Shown here in pieces: positions 45,264 to 54,599 of a DNA stretch of 64,000 bases. The stretch covers positions 682,001 through 746,000 of the forward strand of contig CALSSW010000001.1 in NCBI GenBank assembly GCA_943789105.1. Direction: 5' to 3'. The stretch comes from an uncultured Ulvibacter sp. (GTDB lineage Bacteria; Bacteroidota; Bacteroidia; Flavobacteriales; Flavobacteriaceae). Each line of letters opens with the position of its first letter. Positions within the stretch are counted from its first letter, which is position 1. A program made the position numbers and the translations under genes. The notes beneath the pieces are model-generated. The model did no database searches. It saw only the letters and a list, made by a program, of their open reading frames with translations, and had not been told where the DNA came from.

Positions 45264-46415
45264 ATGCTGCATAAGTTTTTTTACTTTTTATTATTAATAC
45301 CCTTAACAAGCTTTACTCAGAGTTTAGATGATCTTTCCTTTGGTAGTGAAGATAGCTTTGAGGTTGTCACCTGGAATATTGAAAACTTTCCTAAAAACCA
45401 GCCTTTAACCCTGCAATATGTTCTTGCAATTATTGAGGCTATAGATGCAGATATTATTGCAATACAAGAAATACAAAATTATCCTATTTTAGATAATCTA
45501 GCCACTTTTTTGGATGACTATACGCTTTACAGTCAATCACTGGATAGGGCAGGACTTGTGTTTTTATATAAACATGAGTTCGTAGATCTCAATAACGCTT
45601 ATGAGCTTTTTACTCAAGCTCCTGAGTGGAATAACTTTCCTAGATTTCCTATGGTTATAGAGGTTACTTATGCAAATCAGGAGTTCGTTATTATTAACAA
45701 TCATTATAAGTGCTGCGGAAATGGTCTTTTAGATCTAGATGACCCCTGGGATCAAGAAACACGAAGGTATACGGCAAACCTACTCTTAAAACAATATATT
45801 GACACCAACCTATCCAATGCTGCTGTATTTGTAGTTGGAGATCTAAATGATATCTTAACAGATCCTGAGATTCACAATGTGTTTTCACCTTTTTTAAATG
45901 ATCCTGAGTCCTATCTTTTTGCAGATATGGATATTGCTCAAGGGAGCGTTTCAAATTGGTCTTTCCCAAATTGGCCATCACATCTAGACCATATATTAAT
46001 TACTAATGAGCTTTTTGAATTATATGCAATGCCAGGTGCCGTAACCCAAACAATAATGGTAGACTCTTATCTTCAAGGGGGATTTAATGAGTATGATCAA
46101 AACGTTTCAGACCATCGCCCTGTGGGTATATCCCTACCACTTAGTCAAGACTTAGGGATTGCTTCTGCCTTAAAACCATCTGTGACAAGTTATCCAAACC
46201 CCGTTGATGATGTATTGTTTGTCAATACCTCAAACTCAAATACAACAGATACTGTTTTTGTTTATGATATGCTAGGTAATTTACTCTTGCAAGACAGCCA
46301 ATCTGCTAATGGGTTTTTTGCTATAGATGTATCTTCACTTTCAAGTGGTTTGTATCTGGTAAAGCTCTGCCAAAAGGGAATTGTAGTTAAAACAATAAAG
46401 TGTATTAAAAACTAA
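45264..46415 (+). CDS. Secreted endonuclease/exonuclease/phosphatase protein with T9SS sorting tail
   Basis: This 383-residue protein has a signal peptide (MLHKFFYFLLLIPLTSF). The EEP domain carries VVTWNIENFP near residue 33, the catalytic AIQEIQN near 67, VVGDLND near 192 and SDHRPVGI near 278. The C-terminal 75 residues (from SYPNPVDD, with GLYLVKL near the end) form a type A T9SS sorting domain. The product is probably secreted or surface-bound and may degrade DNA or cleave phosphodiesters; substrate is unknown. A near-perfect hairpin follows the stop. Confidence 0.9.
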   Translation: MLHKFFYFLLLIPLTSFTQSLDDLSFGSEDSFEVVTWNIENFPKNQPLTLQYVLAIIEAIDADIIAIQEIQNYPILDNLATFLDDYTLYSQSLDRAGLVFLYKHEFVDLNNAYELFTQAPEWNNFPRFPMVIEVTYANQEFVIINNHYKCCGNGLLDLDDPWDQETRRYTANLLLKQYIDTNLSNAAVFVVGDLNDILTDPEIHNVFSPFLNDPESYLFADMDIAQGSVSNWSFPNWPSHLDHILITNELFELYAMPGAVTQTIMVDSYLQGGFNEYDQNVSDHRPVGISLPLSQDLGIASALKPSVTSYPNPVDDVLFVNTSNSNTTDTVFVYDMLGNLLLQDSQSANGFFAIDVSSLSSGLYLVKLCQKGIVVKTIKCIKN

Positions 46416-46438
46416 ATGCGCCATAATTATGACGCATT
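46415..46438. terminator. Hairpin directly after the T9SS nuclease-like gene
   Basis: AATGCGCCATAA is followed by TTATGACGCATT, an inverted repeat with one mismatch in twelve pairs, right at the stop codon. The AT-rich tract behind it is a weak T run, so it may be a weak terminator or a stabilising 3' hairpin. Confidence 0.5.
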
Positions 46439-46452
46439 ATTATTATTGTAAT

Positions 46453-46659
46453 ATGAAAAACAAATATTTAATCATTGTTTCACTTCTATCCTGGGCAAAC
46501 ATCGGTTTAATCTATTTATTACACTTAAATGAAATATACACCACTTTAATTGGTGTTTATAAAGAGCTCACAACGATACCCTCTTTTTTATGTGGCACCA
46601 TATTTCCGGGGTGGTTGTTAATAAAAATGATACTCAACAAAATAGAATCTAACAAATAA
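46453..46659 (+). CDS. Small two-helix membrane protein, unknown function
   Basis: This is a 68-residue protein if begun at the ATG at 46453 (MKNKYLIIVSLLSW). An in-frame ATG at 46429 falls inside the hairpin of the preceding gene and is less likely. Two hydrophobic segments (about residues 5-24 and 40-60) are separated by a polar loop. It has no recognisable relatives to me. Its length and AT bias fit a small membrane protein, but expression is unproven. Confidence 0.5.
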   Translation: MKNKYLIIVSLLSWANIGLIYLLHLNEIYTTLIGVYKELTTIPSFLCGTIFPGWLLIKMILNKIESNK

Positions 46660-46687
46660 CAAACCTTATAATACCTCCTGTTTTACA

Positions 46688-48490
46688 TTAAAAAGGGTAT
46701 TGGTTTTCTAAAGCTACCTTTTCTGCAATTGTGTTACGTAGCCCAACAATATTTGGCATAGTTTGGTATTTTGTAAATCTTTTAAGCCCCATAAGCATCA
46801 TGCGCTGGTGGTCACCTTCAGCAAAAGAGATAATTGCCATTTTTGCTTTGGAGGTGATAGTATCTACTGCATTGTATAAATACAACTGCGCCATAGCTAC
46901 TTGATAGTCGGCATTTTCTGAATTGTTTATTGTGCTTTTCTCTGCACGCAATACAGCGCTTTCTGCCATGTATATTTCAATTAAAATGTCACTAGCCGCT
47001 AACAGCATTTGTTGGTGCTCTTCCAAGTCTGGTCCATATTTTTGAACTGCAGCACCAGCAACCATTAAAAACACTTTTTTCAATTTAGCAAGCATGTCTT
47101 TTTCTTCACTTAGCGTTTGAGAGAAATCTGGGGTATCAAAAGAGGGGATTCCTAGTAGTTCATCTGCAACCCCTTGTGCTGGGCCCAATAAATCGATATG
47201 GCCTTTCATGGCTTTTTTTACTAGCATACCAACACACAACATGCGGTTGATTTCGTTGGTACCTTCATAGATACGCGTGATACGCGCATCTCGCCATGCA
47301 GACTCCATTGGAGTGTCTTCAGAGAAGCCCATACCTCCAAATATTTGAATTCCTTCATCGGCGCAATTCTGGACATCTTCAGAAACAGCTACCTTTAAAA
47401 TAGAACATTCAATAGCATATTCTTCTACTCCTTTTAATTCTGCTTCTTGGTGGGTGTTTCCTTGAGCTATTCTTATGTTAATTCTATCTTCAATGTTTTT
47501 TGCAGCTCTATAGGTTGCAGATTCTCCAACAAAAGCATTGGTTGTCGTCTCTGCAATTTTAGCTTTTATTGCTCCAAATTCTGAAATAGGCGTGTCAAAC
47601 TGTTTGCGCTGTGTAGCATATTGCACAGCGCCACTAACCAAGCGTCTTTGAGAATCTAAACAGGCTGCGGCCAATTTAATGCGGCCAACGTTAAGAGCAT
47701 TCATTGCAATTTTAAAACCTTCTCCACGACCAGCAAGCATGTTTTTTACAGGCACTTTTGTGTTGTTAAAAAACACTTGACGAGTCGAAGAGGCTCTTAT
47801 GCCTAGTTTGTGTTCTTCATCACCCATAGTGATGCCATTTGCAGGGTCATTCTCTACAATAAATCCTGTAATGTTTTTATCGTCTTCTATTCGGGCAAAG
47901 ACAATTAATACATTGCAAAATCCTGCGTTGGAGATCCACATTTTTTGCCCTGTTATGTTATAATGAGTTCCATCTTCACTCAGTACTGCTTTTGTTTTTC
48001 CTGAGTTAGCATCACTTCCTGCGCTTGGTTCTGTCAAGCAATAGGCGCCAAACCACTCGCCGCTTGCCAGCTTTGGCACATATTTGTTTCTTTGGTCTTC
48101 TGTTCCATAAAGGGTGATTGGCATAGTTCCAATACCTGTATGTGCTCCAAAAGCTGTAGAGAAAGACCCTGTTCCACTTGAGATATAGTCACAGGTCAGT
48201 ACCGTTGACACAAAACCCATACCCATGCCGCCAAATTTCTCTGGCACAGCTACGCTTAAAAAACCTAGCGCTCCAGCCTTTCGCATAACCTCTTCTGTAA
48301 GTGCAAAATCTTTTGCTTCAAAACGCGAACGGTGCACAATAATCTCGCGATCATTAAACTCCATTACGGCCTGCTTCATCATCTGCTGCTGTTCACTAAA
48401 ATCTTCAGGGGTGAATACATCATTACAATCTGTCTGTTTTACTAAAAATTGCCCCCCTCTTAGGATGCTCATGTTTTCTTGTGTTGTCAT
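46688..48490 (-). CDS. fadE: Acyl-CoA dehydrogenase (FadE-like)
   Basis: This FAD enzyme introduces the first double bond in fatty-acid beta-oxidation. The 600-residue protein has CLTEPSAGSDANSGKTKA near residue 146 (split for length), the core WISNAGFCN near 179 and the catalytic Glu motif IYEGTNEINRM near 413. A C-terminal extension of about 170 residues, as in Bacillus FadE, is present. It is last in the operon marR-fadN-fadA-fadE, 39 bases after fadA. Confidence 0.95.
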   Translation of the reverse strand: MTTQENMSILRGGQFLVKQTDCNDVFTPEDFSEQQQMMKQAVMEFNDREIIVHRSRFEAKDFALTEEVMRKAGALGFLSVAVPEKFGGMGMGFVSTVLTCDYISSGTGSFSTAFGAHTGIGTMPITLYGTEDQRNKYVPKLASGEWFGAYCLTEPSAGSDANSGKTKAVLSEDGTHYNITGQKMWISNAGFCNVLIVFARIEDDKNITGFIVENDPANGITMGDEEHKLGIRASSTRQVFFNNTKVPVKNMLAGRGEGFKIAMNALNVGRIKLAAACLDSQRRLVSGAVQYATQRKQFDTPISEFGAIKAKIAETTTNAFVGESATYRAAKNIEDRINIRIAQGNTHQEAELKGVEEYAIECSILKVAVSEDVQNCADEGIQIFGGMGFSEDTPMESAWRDARITRIYEGTNEINRMLCVGMLVKKAMKGHIDLLGPAQGVADELLGIPSFDTPDFSQTLSEEKDMLAKLKKVFLMVAGAAVQKYGPDLEEHQQMLLAASDILIEIYMAESAVLRAEKSTINNSENADYQVAMAQLYLYNAVDTITSKAKMAIISFAEGDHQRMMLMGLKRFTKYQTMPNIVGLRNTIAEKVALENQYPF

Positions 48491-48529
48491 ATTTTTTTCT
48501 TGTAATTTCCTCTAAAGAGGACACTGTTG

Positions 48530-49720
48530 TTATTTTAAAAATTCAAATATTCCTGCTGCGCCTTGTCCAGTACCTACGCACATTGTAATCATACCATATT
48601 GTCCTGCCATATCTCTCTTTCTCATTTCATCAAAAAGCTGTACAGATAGTTTAGCTCCTGTACATCCTAGTGGGTGGCCAAGAGCGATGGCGCCTCCATT
48701 TACATTAATAATATCTGGATTCAAGTCTAGTTCTCTTATTACTGCCAATGATTGTGAAGCAAACGCTTCGTTTAACTCAATGAGCTTGATGTCTTCTTGT
48801 TTAAGTCCAGCTTGTTTTAAAACCTTAGGAATAGCCTTTACAGGACCTATACCCATTATACGTGGTTCTACACCTGCGGCAGCATAGTTTGCCATTCTAG
48901 CAATGGGCTCAAGGTTTAATTCTTTTACCATCTCTTCACTCATAACCATCACAAAGGCAGCACCATCACTCATTTGTGATGAGTTACCAGCCGTTACACT
49001 TCCACCTTGTGCAAAAACAGCTCTTAGTTTTGCTAATGCTTGTATACTTGTGCCTTCTCTTGGACCTTCATCTTTATGTACAACATAGTTTTTGCTTTGT
49101 TTTTTGCCCGCCTCATTAATAAATGTTTGATGTACTGTAATTGGTACAATTTGATCTTCAAAACGACCTTCTGCTTGTGCTTTTAAAGCCTTCATGTGAG
49201 AATTATAGGCAAAGGCATCTTGATCTTCTCTAGAGACGTTAAACTGCTTTGCAACTGCTTCTGCAGTATTACCCATGCCCCAATAATAATCTTCATGGCC
49301 AGATTGTATGACATCATAGTTTAGTTCTGGTTTAAACCCAGTCATGGGTACACTGCTCATAGACTCTGCGCCACCTGCAATAATGCAATCAGCCATACCA
49401 GATTGTATTTTTGCTACTGCCATTGCTATGGTTTCTATACCACTAGAACAAAACCTATTTACCGTTACTCCAGGAACATCTACAATGTCCAGCCCCATAA
49501 GGGAAATAAGACGTGCCATGTTCAGGCCTTGCGCTCCTTCTGGCATTGCATTTCCTACAATGACATCGTCAATGCGTTTTGGATCCAAACTTGGAAGTTT
49601 TTCCATCATGTACTTAATGGTCTCTGCTGCAAGCTCATCAGTTCTTTTAAATCGAAACACTCCTTTAGGAGCTTTTCCTACTGCGGTTCGGTATGCTTTT
49701 ACAATATATGCTGTTTTCAT
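48530..49720 (-). CDS. fadA: Acetyl-CoA C-acyltransferase (thiolase)
   Basis: This thiolase splits 3-ketoacyl-CoA to acetyl-CoA and a shortened acyl-CoA. The 396-residue protein has the acylated cysteine in NRFCSSGIE (Cys91), the catalytic His in GHPLGCTGAK and the base Cys in MCVGTGQGAAG. Its length is normal for a degradative thiolase. It follows fadN by 24 bases. Confidence 0.95.
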   Translation of the reverse strand: MKTAYIVKAYRTAVGKAPKGVFRFKRTDELAAETIKYMMEKLPSLDPKRIDDVIVGNAMPEGAQGLNMARLISLMGLDIVDVPGVTVNRFCSSGIETIAMAVAKIQSGMADCIIAGGAESMSSVPMTGFKPELNYDVIQSGHEDYYWGMGNTAEAVAKQFNVSREDQDAFAYNSHMKALKAQAEGRFEDQIVPITVHQTFINEAGKKQSKNYVVHKDEGPREGTSIQALAKLRAVFAQGGSVTAGNSSQMSDGAAFVMVMSEEMVKELNLEPIARMANYAAAGVEPRIMGIGPVKAIPKVLKQAGLKQEDIKLIELNEAFASQSLAVIRELDLNPDIINVNGGAIALGHPLGCTGAKLSVQLFDEMRKRDMAGQYGMITMCVGTGQGAAGIFEFLK

Positions 49721-49744
49721 TTTTCTTTTGGTTTATTACAAACG

Positions 49745-52153
49745 TTAGTTTCTAAGTGGTTTTCCTTTTTGTATCATGTGCTGTAAACGCTCTAATGTTT
49801 TGCGTTCTCCAGTTAAACTCAAAAAAGCTTCACGCTCTAGATCTAAAAGATATTGTTCGCTTACCAGGGTAGGCTCGCTCAGATCACCACCAGCCATTAC
49901 ATAGGCTAGTTTGTTGGCAATTTTTTGATCATGCTCACTTATGTATTTACTTGCATTCATGGCATCTGTACCTACTAGAAACATTCCTAAGGCCTGTTTA
50001 CCTAATACCTTAACGTCGTTTCTAGCTGCAGGTTTGGTGTATCCCATGTCTGCCATTTGTCTTGCAAGGGCTTTTGCTGTTGCAATTTGTCTAGAGGTAT
50101 TTACCACCACGATGTCTTTTCCAGGTTTTAGAATATCTAAATCATAGGCCTCATGTGCTGAGGTTGAAACCTTAGCCATGCCTATGGTCAAGAAATGCTC
50201 TTGCAGCACATTAAGCTCAACGTCTCCTTTTTGAAAGTTATCACTCGCTCTAAGGGCCATTTCTTTAGAACCGCCACCGCCAGGAATTACACCTACTCCA
50301 AACTCAACTAGCCCAATATAACTCTCTGCTGCTGCTACAACACGATCTGCATGAAGGGTCAATTCACAGCCACCACCAAGGGTCAAGCCATGAGGAGCCA
50401 TTATTGTTGGTATGCTAGAGTATCGAAGGCGCATTACTGTGTCTTGGAAATACTTGATGGCAGCATTCAGCTCATCATACTCTTGCTCTACAGCCATCAT
50501 GAAAATCATACCAATATTGGCGCCCACAGAGAAATTTGCACCTTGGTTTCCTATAACCAAACCGTCAAAATCTTTTTCGGCCAGATCTATGGCTTTATGT
50601 ATACCTGCTAGCACATCACCACCGATGCTATTCATTTTTGATCTAAACTCACAGTTTAAAATCCCGTCACCTAAATCTTCTATCACAACACCACTGTTTT
50701 TAAACATTGCGCTAGATTCTCTAATGTTGTCTAGAAGTATAAAAGCGTCTTGCCCAGGCACTTTGATTTGTTTTTTTGAAGCAATATCATAGTAATAGGT
50801 AGCGCCTTGTTTTACTGAATAAAAGCTAGTACATCCAGCCTCTTGCATGTCTTTAATCCATAAGGCTGGTTGTTGGCCCTCTGTTTTCATAATTTCTATC
50901 CCAGCTTCTAGGCCAATGGCATCCCAAATTTGAAACGGCCCGTGTTGCCACCCAAAACCTGCTTTCATGGCATCATCTATCTTATACAACTCATCTGCTA
51001 TTTCTGGGATACGATGGGTTACATACCCAAATAGGGCAGCCAAGGTCTTTCTGTAAAAAGTTCCAGCCTTGTCTTTACCGTTTACTAAAACTTTAAATCT
51101 GTCTGCAACATTGTCTATAGATTTTGTGAGCTCCAGGGTAGCAAACTTTCCTTTTTGAGCTGCTCTGTATTCTAGGGTGTTTAAATCCAGACTTAAAATT
51201 TCGGTTGTACCTTTACTATCTTTAGTTTTTTTATAAAATCCTTGCCCGGTCTTACTCCCAAGCCATTTGTTGTCCATCATGGTACCAATAAAATCTGGCA
51301 ACTCAAACAGCTCTAGACGCTCGTCACCAGGGCAGTTTTCTCTAATTCCGTTGGCTACGTGTACCAAAGTGTCTAGTCCTACTAAATCTACGGTTCTAAA
51401 GGTGGCAGACTTAGGACGGCCTATAACAGGCCCAGATAACTTATCTACCTCTTCTATGGTTAAGCCCATTTGTTTGACAGTATGAAACAAACTCATGATT
51501 GAGAAAATACCAATACGGTTACCAATAAAGGCAGGGGTGTCTTTGGCAATCACAGTTGTCTTGCCTAAAAACTGTTCTGCATAGGTGCTGAAAAATGCTA
51601 AAACCTCAGGTTTTGTTTTGGGCCCAGGAATGATTTCAAATAACTTCAAGTATCTCGGCGGGTTGAAAAAATGGGTTCCGCAGAAATGCGCTTGAAAATC
51701 TTCACTACGCCCTTCACTCATAAAATCAATAGGAATACCAGAGGTGTTTGAGGTAATTAAGGTTCCAGGAGTTCTATGCTTTTCTAGATTTTCAAATACT
51801 CTTTGTTTGATATCTAGCCGCTCTATTACCACTTCAATGATCCAGTCTACACCTGCTACTTTTGCAATGTCATCTTCAAGATTTCCTGTTGTAATTCTTT
51901 TTGCAAAGGCACTATTGTAAAGGGGTGCAGGCTTAGATTTAATAGCGTTAGCAAGGGCCTGGTTTACAAGACGGTTACGTACTTGTTTATCTTCTAGGGT
52001 TTGCCCTTTTGCCGTTTCTTTATCTGTCAATTCTCGGGGTATGATATCTAGTAATAGGACTTCAACACCAATGTTTGCAAAATGGCAGGCAATAGCGCTT
52101 CCCATAATTCCTGAGCCTACAACGGCTACTTTGTTTATTCTTCTTTTAGACAT
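49745..52153 (-). CDS. fadN: Bifunctional 3-hydroxyacyl-CoA dehydrogenase / enoyl-CoA hydratase (FadN-like)
   Basis: This 802-residue enzyme does the hydration and oxidation steps of beta-oxidation. The NAD-binding dehydrogenase part is N-terminal (VVGSGIMGSAIA near residue 11, then FNPPRYLKLFEIIPG near 162). The enoyl-CoA hydratase fold follows (GLTLGGGCELTLHADRV near 588). This order is the reverse of E. coli FadB and matches Bacillus FadN. It starts 23 bases after the marR stop. Confidence 0.94.
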   Translation of the reverse strand: MSKRRINKVAVVGSGIMGSAIACHFANIGVEVLLLDIIPRELTDKETAKGQTLEDKQVRNRLVNQALANAIKSKPAPLYNSAFAKRITTGNLEDDIAKVAGVDWIIEVVIERLDIKQRVFENLEKHRTPGTLITSNTSGIPIDFMSEGRSEDFQAHFCGTHFFNPPRYLKLFEIIPGPKTKPEVLAFFSTYAEQFLGKTTVIAKDTPAFIGNRIGIFSIMSLFHTVKQMGLTIEEVDKLSGPVIGRPKSATFRTVDLVGLDTLVHVANGIRENCPGDERLELFELPDFIGTMMDNKWLGSKTGQGFYKKTKDSKGTTEILSLDLNTLEYRAAQKGKFATLELTKSIDNVADRFKVLVNGKDKAGTFYRKTLAALFGYVTHRIPEIADELYKIDDAMKAGFGWQHGPFQIWDAIGLEAGIEIMKTEGQQPALWIKDMQEAGCTSFYSVKQGATYYYDIASKKQIKVPGQDAFILLDNIRESSAMFKNSGVVIEDLGDGILNCEFRSKMNSIGGDVLAGIHKAIDLAEKDFDGLVIGNQGANFSVGANIGMIFMMAVEQEYDELNAAIKYFQDTVMRLRYSSIPTIMAPHGLTLGGGCELTLHADRVVAAAESYIGLVEFGVGVIPGGGGSKEMALRASDNFQKGDVELNVLQEHFLTIGMAKVSTSAHEAYDLDILKPGKDIVVVNTSRQIATAKALARQMADMGYTKPAARNDVKVLGKQALGMFLVGTDAMNASKYISEHDQKIANKLAYVMAGGDLSEPTLVSEQYLLDLEREAFLSLTGERKTLERLQHMIQKGKPLRN

Positions 52154-52176
52154 ACTGTTTAATTATGTATTACCTT

Positions 52177-52608
52177 TTAATAAATATTTTTGTTGCCAAT
52201 AAGCTCCGTTATGGTGCTGGCAACTTTTTTAAATGTTTTTATATCTTCCTGAGAAACCTGTTCTTTTACAGCTTCATCAAATTTAAGGACAACCCCCTTA
52301 GAGAATTCTCTCATTTCTTTGCCAAAGGCAGTAAGGTGTATAAGTACCCCGCGACCATCTTCTGGATTGGGTCTGCGGTCTATGAGTCTTTGCTGTTCCA
52401 TTTTTTTTAACGTACGAGATAAAGAGGTTGCTTCTATACCCATTTTAGGTCCTAAGGCCGTAGAGGGGGTGCCTTTCTCGGGGTCAATACTAATGAGTGC
52501 AAAACCAGTAGCCATAGTACTTCCCTTGGTACCTGCCTCTTCATTGTACATCTTTTGTACCGCCATCCAGGTGGCTCTAAGTACATAATCTATTGTCTTT
52601 TCTTTCAA
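52177..52608 (-). CDS. MarR family regulator of the beta-oxidation operon
   Basis: This 143-residue winged-helix protein has the MarR core: LGPKMGIEATSLSRTLKKMEQ near residue 53 (the recognition helix, split for length), then RRPNPEDGRGVLIHLT with the wing. It starts with TTG at 52608. It is first in the operon, 23 bases before fadN, with a perfect 9-base inverted repeat and a -7 box upstream. By analogy with other MarR-fad pairs it probably represses the operon and responds to an acyl-CoA or fatty acid; this is inference. Confidence 0.88.
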   Translation of the reverse strand: MKEKTIDYVLRATWMAVQKMYNEEAGTKGSTMATGFALISIDPEKGTPSTALGPKMGIEATSLSRTLKKMEQQRLIDRRPNPEDGRGVLIHLTAFGKEMREFSKGVVLKFDEAVKEQVSQEDIKTFKKVASTITELIGNKNIY

Positions 52609-52634
52609 AGGACTTGATTTATTGATTCTAATTT

Positions 52635-52642
52635 CAAAGATA
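52635..52642 (-). promoter_or_regulatory. Promoter -7 box of the marR-fadNAE operon
   Basis: The minus-strand sequence TATCTTTG is a perfect match 27 bases before the TTG start at 52608. The inverted repeat at 52651-52670 covers the spacer just upstream. Confidence 0.58.
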
Positions 52643-52650
52643 CTATTAAT

Positions 52651-52670
52651 TTACTATGCACGCATAGTAA
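52651..52670. promoter_or_regulatory. Inverted repeat, probable MarR operator
   Basis: TTACTATGC, a 2-base gap (AC), then GCATAGTAA form a perfect 9+9 inverted repeat. It sits 8 bases upstream of the -7 box, where a bound dimer would block RNA polymerase. Length and symmetry suit a MarR dimer. Confidence 0.65.
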
Positions 52671-52854
52671 GTTAGATAAAAAATAAACAAAAAAGTGATA
52701 GGTTTTTTTGAGTAATTAATTTGTTTTTGTAAATTTTATGGTGCATTATTTAAGCTAATACAGTAATTATTCTTTTTGTTAAGTGCAGTGTAAGTGCTCA
52801 GTTTTCATCCCAAAATGCACAAGTCAGAATCATTCAAAAAAAAGATAAAAAGTT

Positions 52855-52885
52855 GTTGCAGATTATTTAAATATATCTATTTTTG
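52855..52885 (+). promoter_or_regulatory. Promoter of rpmE2 (-33 and -7)
   Basis: GTTG at 52855-52858 stands at -33. TATTTTTG at 52878-52885 is a perfect -7 box with a 19-base spacer. The L31 start follows after 52 bases. Confidence 0.55.
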
Positions 52886-52937
52886 CAAACGCATTTATTG
52901 AAAGTTCAGTAATGTCAATTTATTAAAGAGATTTAAG

Positions 52938-53219
52938 ATGAAAAAAGGAATCCACCCCGAGAATTATAGATTAGTAGCATTTAAAGATATGTCAAACGAT
53001 GATGTGTTTTTAACAAAATCTACTGCAAATACAAAAGAAACAATTGAGGTTGATGGTGTAGAGTATCCAGTGGTAAAAATGGAAATCTCAAGAACATCTC
53101 ACCCATTTTATACAGGTAAATCTAAATTAATTGATACAGCAGGACGTATCGATAAGTTCAAGAACAAATACGCAAAATTCAAAAAACCAGCTGCAGCTCC
53201 TGTAGAGGATAAAGAGTAG
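52938..53219 (+). CDS. rpmE2: 50S ribosomal protein L31, type B
   Basis: This 93-residue L31 has the family start [13 protein letters not shown] and the [22 protein letters not shown] segment. It lacks the CxxC zinc motif of type A L31, so it is the zinc-independent type B form. The C-terminus is a Lys-Pro-Ala-rich tail. The gene is single, with its own promoter and a strong terminator. Confidence 0.95.
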   Translation: MKKGIHPENYRLVAFKDMSNDDVFLTKSTANTKETIEVDGVEYPVVKMEISRTSHPFYTGKSKLIDTAGRIDKFKNKYAKFKKPAAAPVEDKE

Positions 53220-53241
53220 TTTTTGTTATTATAATACATAG

Positions 53242-53270
53242 AGCCTACGAGAAATCGTAGGCTTTTTTTT
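53242..53270 (+). terminator. Rho-independent terminator of rpmE2
   Basis: AGCCTACGA pairs with TCGTAGGCT across a GAAA tetraloop, followed by eight T residues. Confidence 0.9.
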
Positions 53271-53333
53271 GTTACTATATCGCTGGTGGCAGTCTTGCTT
53301 TGTGCTCATGGGTACTATGTTATGTTAAATTGC

Positions 53334-53341
53334 TATTTTTG
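53334..53341 (+). promoter_or_regulatory. Promoter -7 box of the GlmU-like gene
   Basis: TATTTTTG is a perfect match 23 bases before the ATG at 53365. Confidence 0.48.
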
Positions 53342-53364
53342 ACTATTATATTTAATATCTTATT

Positions 53365-54540
53365 ATGAACTACATCCTTTTTGACGGCGCAGTGCGCAAC
53401 CAGTTATTGCCTTTTACCTTTACAAGGCCAGTGGCAGATATTAGGGTTGGTATTTTAACCATTCGTGAAAAATGGGAAAAATTTTTAGGCTCTACAACTA
53501 CTACTGTAACAGAGGAGTATCTGTCAGATAAATTCCCTATGGTTGAGTTGGAGCAAAATGTGCTCATAAATGCTTCTTTTTGCCCTTCAGAAAATTTAGT
53601 TCTGTTAATCAAAGACTTGCAGGAGAATCAGGCTATTTTTTATAAGGATGAGCCTTTGGCTTTTTACGCCAAAGAAGATCAAGAAATAGACTTTGATACT
53701 TTCAAGGTTACTCAGTATACCGATGATGACGTGCTGCGTATAGAAAACACTTGGGATATCTTTGAGAAGAATCATCAGGCAATACAGAGAGATTATGATG
53801 TATTGACCCAAGGAAGAACCTCTGAGGCTATACCACAAACTACAATAGCTTTTAATCCAAAGCATATATTTATTGAAAAAGGTGCCAAGGTTATGTGCGC
53901 ATCTTTAAATGCAAAAGATGGGCCTATATATATTGGTAAAGAATCTGTGCTTATGGAAGGGGCAACAATCCAGGGACCTTTTGCTCTTTGTGAGCATTCT
54001 AGTGTTAAGATGGGAGCTAAAATTTATGGTGGTACAACTATAGGCCCGCACTGCAAGGTAGGTGGTGAGGTTGCTAATTCTGTTATGATGGGCTTCTCAA
54101 ATAAAGGGCATGAGGGGTATATGGGTAATTCTGTGCTTGGTCATTGGTGTAATCTTGGTTCAGACACTAATACTTCAAATTTAAAAAATAACTATGCGCA
54201 GGTGCGTCTTTGGGATTATGATACCGAAAGATTTGCAAAAACAGGAATTCAGTTTTGTGGTCTTATGATGGGTGATCATAGTAAATGTGGTATTAATACT
54301 ATGTTTAACACCGGAACTGTGGTGGGTGTGAGCGCTAATATTTTTGGTGCAGGCTACCCTCGTAATTTTATTCCAAGCTTTACATGGGGAGGCTCCAGCG
54401 GTATGGAGTCTTACAATACTAAAAAAGCCTTTGAGGTAGCCACTGTTGTGATGGCAAGGCGTGGTCTTGAATTTGATACTCTAGAAGAGGCTATTTTAAA
54501 TGAAGTGTTTGAAATTAGTAAACAATGGAGACGCTTCTAA
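53365..54540 (+). CDS. GlmU-like sugar nucleotidyltransferase family protein
   Basis: This 391-residue protein has an N-terminal degenerate nucleotidyltransferase-type region (FTRPVADIRVGILTIREKW near residue 18) and a C-terminal left-handed beta-helix. The helix repeats are visible at about 180-345, including GKESVLMEGATIQGP and GTVVGVSANIFG. Bacteroidota have this family instead of, or besides, true GlmU; the substrate is not established. It starts with ATG and sits between rpmE2 and mtaB. Confidence 0.82.
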   Translation: MNYILFDGAVRNQLLPFTFTRPVADIRVGILTIREKWEKFLGSTTTTVTEEYLSDKFPMVELEQNVLINASFCPSENLVLLIKDLQENQAIFYKDEPLAFYAKEDQEIDFDTFKVTQYTDDDVLRIENTWDIFEKNHQAIQRDYDVLTQGRTSEAIPQTTIAFNPKHIFIEKGAKVMCASLNAKDGPIYIGKESVLMEGATIQGPFALCEHSSVKMGAKIYGGTTIGPHCKVGGEVANSVMMGFSNKGHEGYMGNSVLGHWCNLGSDTNTSNLKNNYAQVRLWDYDTERFAKTGIQFCGLMMGDHSKCGINTMFNTGTVVGVSANIFGAGYPRNFIPSFTWGGSSGMESYNTKKAFEVATVVMARRGLEFDTLEEAILNEVFEISKQWRRF

Positions 54541-54599
54541 GTATTAATCACTACTTTATTTTAAAGCCCAATACCTTTAGACTTAATTTATTATAATAT

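Larger units (their letters stand above)
52609..52937. other. Intergenic control region between marR and rpmE2
   Basis: This 329-base gap between divergent genes holds the marR-fad promoter and operator at the left and the rpmE2 promoter at the right. The middle (about 52671-52850) is AT-rich and shows no open frame, RNA gene or repeat that I can support. Confidence 0.6.

Noticed and set aside
49344..49786. Overlapping plus-strand open frames across fadA
   Set aside because: They mirror the codon bias of fadA on the opposite strand and have no start-site or domain support.
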